64,000 bases of DNA from Metabacillus litoralis (GTDB taxonomy: Bacteria > Bacillota > Bacilli > Bacillales > Bacillaceae): the NCBI RefSeq assembly GCF_003667825.1, contig NZ_CP033043.1:2833501-2897500 (forward strand), given 5' to 3'. The notes beneath the pieces are model-generated. The model was not told the DNA's origin. It saw only the letters and a list, made by a program, of their open reading frames with translations, and ran no database searches. Shown here one piece after another: positions 46,104-55,128 of the stretch. The position numbers and the translations under genes are program-made. How positions within the stretch are numbered: the first letter of the stretch is position 1; each line of letters starts with the position of its first letter.

Positions 46104-46790
46104 TTATAAAAATAAGGATAAAAGGATTGGACAAAGAATGCTAGTAAATATTGCACCTAGTGTCATGGAAATTGAGCTTATGGCTCCTTCAACCGTTCCC
46201 ATCTCTAATGCTCTTGCCGTTCCAATCCCATGTGAAGCAGTCCCTAAGCCAATTCCCCTTGAAATTGGTTGTTTAATTTTAAACAAATTCATCAAGTAAG
46301 GTCCAAACATTGCTCCTGAAATTCCAGCAATCATGACATAAACAGCTGCAAGAGTCGGTGTTCCTCCTACCATTTCACTTATGTCCATAGCTATTGGAGT
46401 CGTGACAGATTTAGGTGCTAACGAACGTAATAGTTTTTCGTCTACATTAGTTAATAGACTCATGATAATCCCACTACACACGCCAATTAGCGAACCAATG
46501 AAAACACTAGTAAAAATACTTACTATGTTACGCTTTAAAGTTTCCCGATGATCAAAAAGTGGAATTGCAAAAGCAACAACTGCAGGACCTAAAAGATGCT
46601 CAATCCATTGACCACCTATCATATATGAACTATAAGATATTTTAGCTAAAAGAAGGATAATGACAATGAACAGGCTAGACGTAAAAATTGGAACTAATAT
46701 CGGATGTGGAAATTTCGTGTAAAGTTTCCTCATAAAACTAAAAATAAGTAAAGTTATCAAAATAAAAAATAACCCTATTAAAATTGTCAT
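46104..46790 (-). CDS. LrgB/CidB-family membrane protein
   Basis: 228 aa, about seven hydrophobic segments. LLGPAVVAFAIPLF, SVTTPIAMDISEMVGGTPTLAAVYVMIAGISGA and the GLGTASHGIGTARALEMG signature of LrgB/CidB. With its LrgA/CidA partner it forms a holin/antiholin-like export system linked to murein hydrolase control and pyruvate uptake (PftAB in B. subtilis). Its start overlaps the lrgA stop by 4 bases. Family assignment is firm; whether this is the lrg, cid or pft type is not. Confidence 0.92.
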   Translation of the reverse strand: MTILIGLFFILITLLIFSFMRKLYTKFPHPILVPIFTSSLFIVIILLLAKISYSSYMIGGQWIEHLLGPAVVAFAIPLFDHRETLKRNIVSIFTSVFIGSLIGVCSGIIMSLLTNVDEKLLRSLAPKSVTTPIAMDISEMVGGTPTLAAVYVMIAGISGAMFGPYLMNLFKIKQPISRGIGLGTASHGIGTARALEMGTVEGAISSISMTLGAIFTSILCPILLSLFL

Positions 46791-47173
46791 AAAGATAGCC
46801 CCTTATCTTTATGAACTTTCTTCCCTTTTGCCAAAAGAACATCACTTATATAAGCTGAAGCCACCATAACGATCATCGTACTACAAAATGCAATGAATAA
46901 GGTAATAATCCCAAATCCTTTAAATAAATTCAGATAATCAATAATCCCTACAGTTGCAGGAATAAATAATATCGGCAAATTTTTCAAAAGAAACGATCCC
47001 CCAGAAGAAAACCAATCTCTTTTAATCCATTTAAAATGAAGAGCGACAAATAATAAAACCATTCCAATCAAGCTTCCTGGAATGGGAAGTTTAATAAGTG
47101 CCCGAATTCCTTCACCTATACTATAAATTCCATATAAACAAGTAATTTGTAGAATCAGCTTAACATATTTCAT
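46787..47173 (-). CDS. LrgA/CidA-family holin-like protein
   Basis: 128 aa with four TM helices. LPIPGSLIGMVLLF near residue 29 is the LrgA/CidA hallmark; KNLPILFIPATVGIIDY follows. It forms small membrane oligomers and works with the downstream LrgB-like protein. Its first 4 bases overlap the end of thpR, so all three genes are translationally chained. I do not recall lrgAB at this place in B. subtilis. Confidence 0.9.
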   Translation of the reverse strand: MKYVKLILQITCLYGIYSIGEGIRALIKLPIPGSLIGMVLLFVALHFKWIKRDWFSSGGSFLLKNLPILFIPATVGIIDYLNLFKGFGIITLFIAFCSTMIVMVASAYISDVLLAKGKKVHKDKGLSL

Positions 47174-47751
47174 TCTGTTTCATTCTCCAAAGTTTTCAAA
47201 GGAAATGTTTCAACCACCTCATACTTTGGAATTTTATTCAGATTTGTTTGATACAGATGAATCTTCTTTACATGAAAATGAGATGAACTTCCTTCAAAAG
47301 CATGATCTAGTTGTGGCCATTTTCTAAAAGGCTCCTCTGACTTCCAATTTCTCGCTAACGTAATGTGAGGACGAAAAGGCTTTTTATCAAGCTGAAACCC
47401 CACTTCTTGACATCTGTCAAACACTTGTTTTTGTAAATGCTGTAGATTCATTGATTCTTTTACACCAGCCCAAAAAATTCTTGGAGCATCCTGCTTACCA
47501 AAAACGTCAATTCCTTTTAACATCAAATCAAAATGTGGAACAAACTGAACAACCTGTTGAATTTTCTCGACTAATAACTCTAATTTCTCAACTTCCCCTA
47601 CATCACCTAAAAATGCTAATGTAATATGATAATCATTTGGATGGACCCATGATTGAAAGGGCAATTTATTTTTATAGGTTGTAATCCAATTTTGAATAAG
47701 CTGTTGATGATGTTCTTCAATAGGTACGGCAATAAAATAATGTTTTTTCAT
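47170..47751 (-). CDS. thpR: RNA 2',3'-cyclic phosphodiesterase ThpR (YtlP)
   Basis: 193 aa, 2H phosphoesterase superfamily. Both H-x-T-L catalytic motifs are present (YHITLAFLG at about 42-50 and PHITLARN near 127-134). It hydrolyses 2',3'-cyclic phosphate ends on RNA and was formerly called 2'-5' RNA ligase. ATG 47751 follows GGGGGC; a TTG four codons upstream is possible. It is first in a three-gene overlapping operon with lrgA and lrgB. Confidence 0.9.
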   Translation of the reverse strand: MKKHYFIAVPIEEHHQQLIQNWITTYKNKLPFQSWVHPNDYHITLAFLGDVGEVEKLELLVEKIQQVVQFVPHFDLMLKGIDVFGKQDAPRIFWAGVKESMNLQHLQKQVFDRCQEVGFQLDKKPFRPHITLARNWKSEEPFRKWPQLDHAFEGSSSHFHVKKIHLYQTNLNKIPKYEVVETFPLKTLENETE

Positions 47752-47886
47752 AGCAGCCCCCAATGTTATTTAAGATAAGTTTATTTTATCCCACATATCC
47801 AAGCTTTAAAAGGTCGTTTCATATACAATGCGTTCAGCAGTTGCTATACTGTTAACTGTCTATATTATAAAATAAGTGATTTATTA

Positions 47887-47935
47887 GAAAAACTTGCTTA
47901 TCGCCAAGTCATAATGGCGAAAGCCCTAGTTTTTC
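47887..47935. repeat. Long imperfect hairpin upstream of ytkP
   Basis: GAAAAACT (47887-47894) pairs with AGTTTTTC (47928-47935), and inside it TCGCCA with TGGCGA, separated by AGTCATAA. It sits in the thpR-ytkP divergent gap, about 105 bases before ytkP. It could be a terminator, an RNA element or a dispersed repeat. The remaining 47752-47886 shows nothing I can assign. Confidence 0.6.
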
Positions 47936-48039
47936 TTATACTATCCTCCATAAAATTTATATCCTTTCTGATAGTGTAAAAAATACTACGGCTCAAGGTT
48001 CTCTAACAGCCTTATATAAATGAAAAAGGAAGTGGCAAC

Positions 48040-48969
48040 ATGAAAATTGCAAATAACGTATCAGAGCTTATCGGAGATACACCTCTAGTTAGGTTAAATC
48101 GTTTAAACCCAGAAAATGGTGCATCAATATATTTAAAGCTTGAATTCTTTAACCCGAGTGGAAGCGTGAAAGACCGAGCAGCTTTCAACATGATCGTTGA
48201 GGCAGAAAAACAAGGCTTATTAAAGCCAAATTCAACTATTATTGAGCCAACTAGTGGGAATACCGGGATTGGAATTGCAATGAACGCGGCAGCAAGAGGC
48301 TATAAAGCAATCCTCGTTATGCCTGATACTATGACAAAAGAACGAATTAACTTGCTTAAAGCTTACGGAGCAGAAGTGGTTCTAACTCCAGGACATGAAA
48401 GAATGCCAGGATCAATAAAAAAAGCTGAGGAGCTAGCTAAACAAATTCCTGATTCATTTATTCCAATGCAATTCGATAATCATGCAAACCCTGATGCTCA
48501 TAGACATACAACTGCAAGGGAGATTATAGAGGCCCTTGATGAAATCGGCAAACCACTCTCAGCATTTGTTGCGACAGCTGGAACTGGCGGTACCATTACA
48601 GGTACAGGTGAAGCCTTGAAAGAACATTATAAAAATGTAACAGTCCATGTTGTTGAGCCTGCCGGTTCTCCTGTCCTTTCAGGTGGTAAACCTGGAAACC
48701 ATAAGCTAGTTGGGACAAGCCCCGGATTTATTCCACCGATTTTAAATCAAGATGTATATGATGAAATTTTTAAAATTGAAGATGAACAAGCATATGACAT
48801 TACAAGAAGATTAGCACGTGAGGAAGGACTGTTAGTTGGGCCTTCTTCCGGAGCTGCATGCTATGCCGCAATTGAAGTTGCAAAACGACTAACACCTGAT
48901 GATGTTGTGGTGTGTATCACTTGTGATACAGGGGAAAGATACTTATCAAGTGATGTTTTCTCATTTTAA
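48040..48969 (+). CDS. ytkP: Cysteine synthase-family protein YtkP
   Basis: 309 aa. PLP fold type II: NPSGSVKDRAA with the PLP-lysine, EPTSGNTGIG substrate loop, TAGTGGTITGTG phosphate cup and GPSSGAACYA near the end. It makes cysteine from O-acetylserine and sulfide, or is a close paralogue of CysK. AAAGGAAGTGG precedes ATG 48040. Monocistronic, followed by its own terminator. Confidence 0.92.
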   Translation: MKIANNVSELIGDTPLVRLNRLNPENGASIYLKLEFFNPSGSVKDRAAFNMIVEAEKQGLLKPNSTIIEPTSGNTGIGIAMNAAARGYKAILVMPDTMTKERINLLKAYGAEVVLTPGHERMPGSIKKAEELAKQIPDSFIPMQFDNHANPDAHRHTTAREIIEALDEIGKPLSAFVATAGTGGTITGTGEALKEHYKNVTVHVVEPAGSPVLSGGKPGNHKLVGTSPGFIPPILNQDVYDEIFKIEDEQAYDITRRLAREEGLLVGPSSGAACYAAIEVAKRLTPDDVVVCITCDTGERYLSSDVFSF

Positions 48970-48997
48970 AGGGAGAAGATACTTCCCCTCCCGTGCT

Positions 48998-49026
48998 GCT
49001 GTCGAGAAGCCTCGACAGCTTTTTTT
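48998..49026 (+). terminator. Terminator of ytkP
   Basis: GCTGTCGAG-AAGC-CTCGACAGC followed by TTTTTTT. Confidence 0.93.
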
Positions 49027-49048
49027 ATTTTTCCTCACAGGGCAAACC

Positions 49049-50443
49049 TTATTTTGCTAATTCATATATTGCTTGTGCATAAATGGCTGTTGCTTTCAAT
49101 AAATCCTCAATGTCAATATATTCATCCTTTTGGTGAGCAACATCTGGTCTACCTGGAAATAAAGGTCCAAAAGCAACACCAGCTTCTAATGATCTTGCAT
49201 ATGTTCCTCCACCAATCGCTATAAGCTCAGCATTTTCTCCGGTTTGTTCTTCATACACTTTTTTCAAAGTTTGAATAAGGGGATGATTTTCCTCCACATA
49301 GTGTGGTTTCGAATCATCAAATGATACTAATGAAAAGCCTTCTACATTGTTTATTTCTTTTTTTATTGTTTCAGCATTTCCTGAAACAGGATAACGTATA
49401 TTTACTCCAATTTTGCCAAGCTGGTCCTTAGTGTATTTCATCACACCTAGATTAACTGTTAGTTCCCCGCTAACTTCATCAGAAAACGCTATGTTGAGCT
49501 TACGACCGCGCGTGTCATCTAAGAAATAATGAACAATGGCTTGTATATAATTTTCGCCTTTTTGATCAAGATTCAGATTATGTAAATATTCAGCTAACAA
49601 AATGCCCGCATTCGTACCGTTGTTAGGCTCCATTGCATGTGCTGAGACACCTTCAACAGTTAAACTTATCATTTGCTCTTCAATCATAGCCTGTCCGCTT
49701 ATATTTTTGTCGCTAATAAATGATTTAAATTGTTGTATCATTTCATTGTTATTTTGAGATGATAACACAGCTTTAGCAAAGTCTGGAACCATATTATATC
49801 TTCTTCCAGACTCAAAGGAATGGAGAACAATATCTGATGTTAAATCAGTGAAAGATCCATTTTGCTCGATCGTTAAATCAATAATTCCTTTTTCAGCAAA
49901 AATGATCGGAAAATCCGCATCAGGGGCAAAACCTAACTCTGGCATCTTCTCATGCTTAAAGTAATGATCAACACAGCGCCATTCACTCTCCTCATCTGTA
50001 CCGATAATCATGCGAACATTTTTACTTAACGGTAATTGCAAATCTTTCACAATTTTCATTGCATAAAATGCTGCAATTGTTGGCCCCTTATCATCCATCG
50101 CACCTCTTGCAAAAATTTTCCCGTCACGAATCTCTGCACCATAAGGATCACTTGTCCAGCCATCACCTTCTGGAACAACATCAACATGACATAATATTCC
50201 TACAACCTCTTCACCATTTCCTTTTAATTCAATATGACCTGCATAGCCATCTACATTTTTAGTAGTAAAGCCAGCTTCTTCACCTAAATGTAAGAGATGA
50301 GAAAATGCCTTATGGATTCCTTCTCCAAACGGAGCATCACTTGTTTTTGAGTCCTCATTCAATACACTTTTAATTTGTAGAAATTCCTGTGTATCTTTTA
50401 TTAGACTCTCTCTTCTTTTCTCAACTTCTTCGTTCCAATTCAT
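49049..50443 (-). CDS. pepV: Dipeptidase PepV (M20 family)
   Basis: 464 aa. M20 metallopeptidase: HVDVVPEGDGW (metal His/Asp), GAMDDKGPTIAAFYA, GTDEESEW (catalytic/metal Glu) and IGGGTYARSLEAGVAFGPLFPG at the C-terminus. A lid domain (about 190-300) is inserted as in PepV. It cleaves dipeptides with hydrophobic N-termini in the cytoplasm. The ATG at 50443 has a clean GGAGGAT site; a 9-codon longer frame lacks one. Confidence 0.94.
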   Translation of the reverse strand: MNWNEEVEKRRESLIKDTQEFLQIKSVLNEDSKTSDAPFGEGIHKAFSHLLHLGEEAGFTTKNVDGYAGHIELKGNGEEVVGILCHVDVVPEGDGWTSDPYGAEIRDGKIFARGAMDDKGPTIAAFYAMKIVKDLQLPLSKNVRMIIGTDEESEWRCVDHYFKHEKMPELGFAPDADFPIIFAEKGIIDLTIEQNGSFTDLTSDIVLHSFESGRRYNMVPDFAKAVLSSQNNNEMIQQFKSFISDKNISGQAMIEEQMISLTVEGVSAHAMEPNNGTNAGILLAEYLHNLNLDQKGENYIQAIVHYFLDDTRGRKLNIAFSDEVSGELTVNLGVMKYTKDQLGKIGVNIRYPVSGNAETIKKEINNVEGFSLVSFDDSKPHYVEENHPLIQTLKKVYEEQTGENAELIAIGGGTYARSLEAGVAFGPLFPGRPDVAHQKDEYIDIEDLLKATAIYAQAIYELAK

Positions 50444-50603
50444 GTATGATCCTCCTGCCATTTTATTCATTATTCTATTATCATACTAACACGTGCCTTC
50501 ATGAAAAAGTATGTTGGGTGTTAAAAAGCAAATCTATTTGTTAGTTTTTATCTTTTTGTCACAAAATATAAATGGATTGTTAGGGACAATGTGAACAAAA
50601 CTA

Positions 50604-50632
50604 TTGCAATAAAGATTAAAAACGAATATTAT
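50604..50632 (+). promoter_or_regulatory. Sigma-A promoter of pbuO
   Basis: TTGCAA (50604-50609), 17 bp, TATTAT (50627-50632), about 45 bases before the ATG, so there is no room for a purine riboswitch. Confidence 0.75.
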
Positions 50633-50662
50633 TATAAATGTTTTGAAAAAACGTTCGTAAAA
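50618..50662 (+). promoter_or_regulatory. Candidate PurR operator (paired PurBoxes)
   Basis: A CGAA core (50623-50626) in an A-rich context and an inverted TTCG core (50654-50657) flank the start site. PurBox consensus is AWWWCCGAACWWT; each half differs at two or three positions. B. subtilis pbuO is reported as a PurR target, which supports the reading. Confidence 0.5.
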
Positions 50663-50676
50663 AATCGGAGGTACAT

Positions 50677-51981
50677 ATGTTTAAGCTAACAGAAAACAGA
50701 ACAAATGCCCGAACCGAAATTTTAGCTGGAATCACAACGTTTTTAACTATGGTATATATCGTTGTCGTGAATCCAATTATTTTGGCAGATGCAGGAGTTC
50801 CATTCGACCAAGTCTTTACAGCAACAATCATTGCGACAATAATAGGGACACTTTGGATGGCCCTATCAGCAAACTATCCAATTGCGATTGCACCGGGGAT
50901 GGGATTAAATGCATACTTTGCCTATTCCGTTGTTGGAGCAAATGAAAATATTTCATATACAACAGCCTTCTCTGCTGTTTTTATTGCCGGAATACTATTT
51001 GTCATCCTTTCGCTAACTCCGTTTCGAAAGAAATTAATTGAAGCAATACCGAGCAATTTAAAGCATGGAATCACAGCTGGTATTGGCCTTTTCATTGCTT
51101 TTATTGGTCTTCGTTTAACAGGAATTGTCACAGCAGATCCAAACAATCTAGTGGCATTAGGTGATCTTCATTCTCCATCTGTTGTGTTAGCATTAATTGG
51201 TTTAGCTATAACATTAATATTAATGAGCCTAAATGTGCATGGCGCGTTATTCGTTGGTATGGTTATAACCGGGATTATCGCCTTTTTCACAGGGCAATTA
51301 TCATTTGATCAAGGAGTTATGTCATTCCCAAGCTTGCCTGAAGGATTGATTATTACAAATCCATTTTCAGCTTTAACTGATGTAATATCACATGGCTTAT
51401 ATGCCGTTGTGTTTTCTTTCTTGCTTGTAACCATCTTCGATACAACAGGAACAATGATTGGAGTGGCTCAACAGGCAGGGCTTATGAAGGGCAATGAATT
51501 ACCAAGAGCTCGTACAGCGTTGCTAGCAGATTCAGCTGCCACAACAATTGGTGCAATGTTTGGAACAAGTCCAACTAGTGCATACATTGAATCTTCTGCC
51601 GGTGTTGCAGCAGGTGGAAGAACAGGCTTAACAACGTTAACCGTTTCAGCCCTATTCGGTCTAACATTATTTTTCAGTCCTTTAATTGGAGCAGTTTCTG
51701 GTATCTCCGCAATTACTGCACCAGCATTAATTATTGTCGGAAGCTTAATGATGGGGGCTATTGCAGAAATCAATTGGAAAGAGCTTGACGAAGCGTTCCC
51801 TGCCTTTTTAGTTGTTTTAAGCATGCCCCTAACATCAAGCATTGCTACTGGAATTGCACTTGGCTTCATTTCATATCCTTTAATGAAAATTGCAAAAGGA
51901 AAGTGGAAAGAAGTTCACATCTTTGTTTATATTTTTGCCGTTCTCTTTTTCATTCAACTAGCCTTTATTGGAGGACACTAA
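50677..51981 (+). CDS. pbuO: Guanine/hypoxanthine permease PbuO (AzgA family)
   Basis: 434 aa, about 12-13 TM helices, NCS2/AzgA family. TNARTEILAGITTFLTMVYI, APGMGLNAYFAYSVV and FDTTGTMIGVAQQAGLM, plus FGTSPTSAYIESSAGVAAGGRTGL, are family signatures. It imports purine bases by proton symport. CGGAGGTA lies before ATG 50677. The closest B. subtilis relative by synteny is PbuO (YtiP). Confidence 0.93.
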   Translation: MFKLTENRTNARTEILAGITTFLTMVYIVVVNPIILADAGVPFDQVFTATIIATIIGTLWMALSANYPIAIAPGMGLNAYFAYSVVGANENISYTTAFSAVFIAGILFVILSLTPFRKKLIEAIPSNLKHGITAGIGLFIAFIGLRLTGIVTADPNNLVALGDLHSPSVVLALIGLAITLILMSLNVHGALFVGMVITGIIAFFTGQLSFDQGVMSFPSLPEGLIITNPFSALTDVISHGLYAVVFSFLLVTIFDTTGTMIGVAQQAGLMKGNELPRARTALLADSAATTIGAMFGTSPTSAYIESSAGVAAGGRTGLTTLTVSALFGLTLFFSPLIGAVSGISAITAPALIIVGSLMMGAIAEINWKELDEAFPAFLVVLSMPLTSSIATGIALGFISYPLMKIAKGKWKEVHIFVYIFAVLFFIQLAFIGGH

Positions 51982-52022
51982 AAAAAGCGAAATGAATCAT
52001 TAGATTCATTTCGCTTTTTTAT
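51982..52022. terminator. Bidirectional terminator, pbuO / map
   Basis: AAAAAAGCGAAATGAATC-ATTA-GATTCATTTCGCTTTTTT, perfect stem. Confidence 0.93.
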
Positions 52023-52035
52023 TAAGAAACATGTC

Positions 52036-52782
52036 TTATTGTTTCGTTAAAATAAGTGGACCATCTTTTGTTATTGCAATTGTGTGTTCATATTGTGCTG
52101 ATAAACTTCCGTCTACTGTTCTTGCTGTCCAATGGTTATCGTCCATTTTCGACTCCCACGCTCCAATATTCACCATCGGTTCAATTGTGATAACCATGCC
52201 TTCCTTTAAGCGCTGACCCTTATTGGGCTCACCATAATGAAGAACTGTTGGTGGTTCATGAATGGTTCTTCCAATTCCATGACCTGTAAAATCTCTAACA
52301 ACTGAATACCCTTCGTCCTCAACATATGATTGAATAGCGTGACCAATATCTCCTAGTCTGTTTCCAACAACAGATTGTTCAATTGCCTTATTTAAAGCTT
52401 CCTCCGTAACCTGTAATAGCTTAGCCGCTTGAGGTGATACATCTCCTACAGCATACGACCAGGCTGAGTCAGCAAGTGCACCATTTAAATTTACAACCAT
52501 ATCAATTGTGACGATATCACCATTTTGTAATGGGGTGTTTCTCGGGAAACCATGGCAGATTTCATCATTTATTGATGCACATGTTGCAAATTCATAGCCT
52601 TTATACCCTTTTTGTTCTGGTGTTGCACCATGCTTTTTTAGATACTGTTCTACAAATGCATCAATTTCAAGTGTTGTAACACCAGGCTTGATTCTTTTAG
52701 CAATTTCTTTATGACAATTTGCCAGCAGTTGACCTGCTTTATGCATGAGTTCAATTTCTCGTTTACTTTTTAAAATAATCAC
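52036..52782 (-). CDS. map: Type I methionine aminopeptidase
   Basis: 248 aa from a GTG at 52782, with GGAGG 8 nt before it; the open frame extends 25 codons further but with no ribosome site. Metal ligands are visible in order: DMVVN and ADSAWS (Asp pair), TGHGIGRTIHEPP (His), TIEPM (Glu), YEHTIAI (Glu). It removes initiator Met. It lacks the ribosomal cluster context of the main map, so it may be a second MetAP. Confidence 0.9.
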   Translation of the reverse strand: MIILKSKREIELMHKAGQLLANCHKEIAKRIKPGVTTLEIDAFVEQYLKKHGATPEQKGYKGYEFATCASINDEICHGFPRNTPLQNGDIVTIDMVVNLNGALADSAWSYAVGDVSPQAAKLLQVTEEALNKAIEQSVVGNRLGDIGHAIQSYVEDEGYSVVRDFTGHGIGRTIHEPPTVLHYGEPNKGQRLKEGMVITIEPMVNIGAWESKMDDNHWTARTVDGSLSAQYEHTIAITKDGPLILTKQ

Positions 52783-52924
52783 CTTAATACCTCCGATTAG
52801 TCCGTTGCCTACGTATGTACAATATGTAATAGCTATTGGTATGCTGCTTGCTTTCAAAAAATGTAAGCTTTTCTATATATAGCCTAGCATAATTTAAAGC
52901 AAAGTTCTAAATAATTGAGCTCTA

Positions 52925-54082
52925 CTATAATAAAATAGCAATCACTGTTGATAAGCTAGCTATTAAGATTACGAGGCAAACACCTGGGTAAACAAATCGG
53001 TTTTCACATTTTTTCTGGGCAATAAACATATACTCCTTTTCTCCATAGTCAGCTGACAGATATGGGTTCTGTTTTACTATTTCTTTAAACATCAGTACAA
53101 TCCATTCTCTAAAGAAAAAGTAAAAGACGATTGTTACTAACCATTTTATCCATATAGGTGTAGTGAATATGATAGCTGATGTAATAGATATAACCTGAAA
53201 ATATTGTAGTAGATTCCCTTTATCACGAAGAAATGATTTCATAAACAGTTCTGTTACCCCATTTTCAGGTGATCTTTTCTGAAAAATTCTTGCGGAATTC
53301 CTCCATAATATCCGAGACCTTTTCTTTTGCTTTTTTACCTGTGGCATTGTGACTTCTGGATTCACAGTAAACATAAACTTTATATATTTCACTTTATTTC
53401 TTTGTTCTTTTTCAACATCATCATAGAATGTTTTTATTTGAGATTGATATCCCTTCACTTGCCATAATGATAAGCAGAAAAAAATGAGAGCAATCCCTAT
53501 AATTAACGGATGAATAGGCTTAAAGATAATAGCAAAACACAAAATCAAAATGAAACAAGTAACAACTAATTCAATGATCAGCTTCTTCCAAAATTCAAAC
53601 TTGTAAACAACTTGTTTGTAAGTTGTAAGTAATAAATTTAAACTAAAAAAGAATAGAGAAGTAACAAGTAACTGATAAAAAGTTAGATCATCGTAATGGT
53701 TTAATAACGGATATAACCAAACAAAAAGTAGTAACCACTTAAGAAGTAGTAGGATCCAAGAGTAAATGACCCCGATATACCTTATTTCCGTCATAATCTT
53801 TGAAAATTGTAATAGTGTAAGTTGATCAGCTTCTTCCATAAACGTTCGAATGGTACCTTGCCAACACAACAAAAAACAACTAAGAAAAAGAGCTTCATAC
53901 GGCACTCCCTCAAGCCAATCAGGCAACGAGTTCCACCAGGAGTAATAGGTTATGCCTAAAAAAGCCAAGAATGGGATAAGAAGATAAACAATGATCGTCC
54001 AATCAAAAACCGTACGAATAATGTTAAATTGATAAAGCCAATCTTGTTTCAAGCGTCTCCACCAAATTTTTCTTCCTCTCAT
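52925..54082 (-). CDS. ythQ: EcsB-family ABC transporter permease (YthQ)
   Basis: 385 aa with about eight TM segments (for example ILLLLKWLLLFVWLYPLL, ILILCFAIIFKPIHPLIIGIALIF). The N-terminal RGRKIWWRRLKQDWLYQFNIIRTVFDW is typical of EcsB-like permeases. It pairs with the ATPase encoded 6 bases upstream. The transported substrate is unknown; the related EcsAB system influences regulated proteolysis and secretion. Confidence 0.86.
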   Translation of the reverse strand: MRGRKIWWRRLKQDWLYQFNIIRTVFDWTIIVYLLIPFLAFLGITYYSWWNSLPDWLEGVPYEALFLSCFLLCWQGTIRTFMEEADQLTLLQFSKIMTEIRYIGVIYSWILLLLKWLLLFVWLYPLLNHYDDLTFYQLLVTSLFFFSLNLLLTTYKQVVYKFEFWKKLIIELVVTCFILILCFAIIFKPIHPLIIGIALIFFCLSLWQVKGYQSQIKTFYDDVEKEQRNKVKYIKFMFTVNPEVTMPQVKKQKKRSRILWRNSARIFQKRSPENGVTELFMKSFLRDKGNLLQYFQVISITSAIIFTTPIWIKWLVTIVFYFFFREWIVLMFKEIVKQNPYLSADYGEKEYMFIAQKKCENRFVYPGVCLVILIASLSTVIAILL

Positions 54083-54088
54083 TTTTCT

Positions 54089-54793
54089 TTACCTGCCTTC
54101 CTCAACTTTATTGAAGCAATCAAGTAAAGAAGCACCTGGAAGGCCTGTACTTGCCTGAATTTCCTCAATTGTTCCTTGAGCAACCATTGTTCCCCCTGAT
54201 ACGAGTAAAAACCGATCACATATTTTTTCAGCCGTGTCCAACACGTGAGTTGACATTAAGATAGCGGCACCGCGATTTTGTTCTTCTTCCATAACAGTTA
54301 AAAACATTTTAGTAGCACTCGGATCAAGACCTATAAAAGGCTCATCAACAATATAATAATCAGGTTGTAATACAAGAGCTTGTATAATCATTACTTTTTG
54401 CTGCATTCCTTTGGAAAAGGTGGATGGCATCTCATGTTTTACTTTTTCCATTTTAAAAGCATGTAAGTAGAGATTAGCTCTTTCAACTAAAATCCTATCA
54501 TTGATTCCATTAACTGCAGCTAGGAGGTCCAAATGCTCCCACAAGGTTAAATAATCATAGAAGATAGGTTTTTCAGGTATATATGCATACCTACTACATG
54601 GTTGCTTGTATATCTCTCCTTTCACATATTCCATTACACCTAAGAGAGTCTTGATTGTTGTACTTTTACCTGCACCATTCGGACCGATTAAACCAATCCA
54701 TTCTCCTTTATGTAAATGAAAATCAATTCCCTGAATAACAGGAGCTTTTTCTTCATACCCTGCTTCTTCAATTTTCACTGCTAAAATACTCAT
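54089..54793 (-). CDS. ythP: ABC transporter ATP-binding protein (YthP, EcsA-like)
   Basis: 234 aa. Walker A GPNGAGKSTTIK (about 37-48), Q-loop region, signature FSKGMQQKV (S-K-G-M in place of S-G-G), Walker B YYIVDEPFIGLDP and switch His in MSTHVLD. It powers YthQ. Start ATG 54793 follows GGAGGATC. First gene of a two-gene operon. Confidence 0.92.
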   Translation of the reverse strand: MSILAVKIEEAGYEEKAPVIQGIDFHLHKGEWIGLIGPNGAGKSTTIKTLLGVMEYVKGEIYKQPCSRYAYIPEKPIFYDYLTLWEHLDLLAAVNGINDRILVERANLYLHAFKMEKVKHEMPSTFSKGMQQKVMIIQALVLQPDYYIVDEPFIGLDPSATKMFLTVMEEEQNRGAAILMSTHVLDTAEKICDRFLLVSGGTMVAQGTIEEIQASTGLPGASLLDCFNKVEEGR

Positions 54794-55128
54794 CTTTGAT
54801 CCTCCTTGTTTAATTTAATACGCTCGGAAGATGGAAAAAGATTCAAAAACCATAAAAAAAATTCATTTTAATGTCATACTATTCAGAACAATAGGCATAT
54901 AGATTTATTGTGTTAAGTACGCGCGTGCTTGTTTATCTTGGAATAAAAATGTTAATATTGTGTAAATTGAAACTTTTCTATGGATTATTACTGTCGAAAT
55001 CGTGTAAAATATTGTTGTAACGTTTTACCGCATAAAACTAAATATGTATGAAGTGACATCTGAAAGAGCAGTCATCGAAAGGTTGTAGTAGGCATTGCCA
55101 GTGCGATCAAACGATAAGGAGTGGTTTT
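54794..55128. other. Divergent ythP-ytzE intergenic region
   Basis: About 335 bases without a gene. It contains a GC-rich near-palindrome, AAGTACGCGCGTGCTT (54915-54930, core ACGCGCGT), unusual in this AT-rich setting and operator-like. No promoter could be assigned with confidence. Confidence 0.45.

Noticed and set aside
50471..50676. Purine riboswitch expected before pbuO
   Set aside because: The promoter leaves only about 40 bases of leader and no conserved riboswitch core is present.
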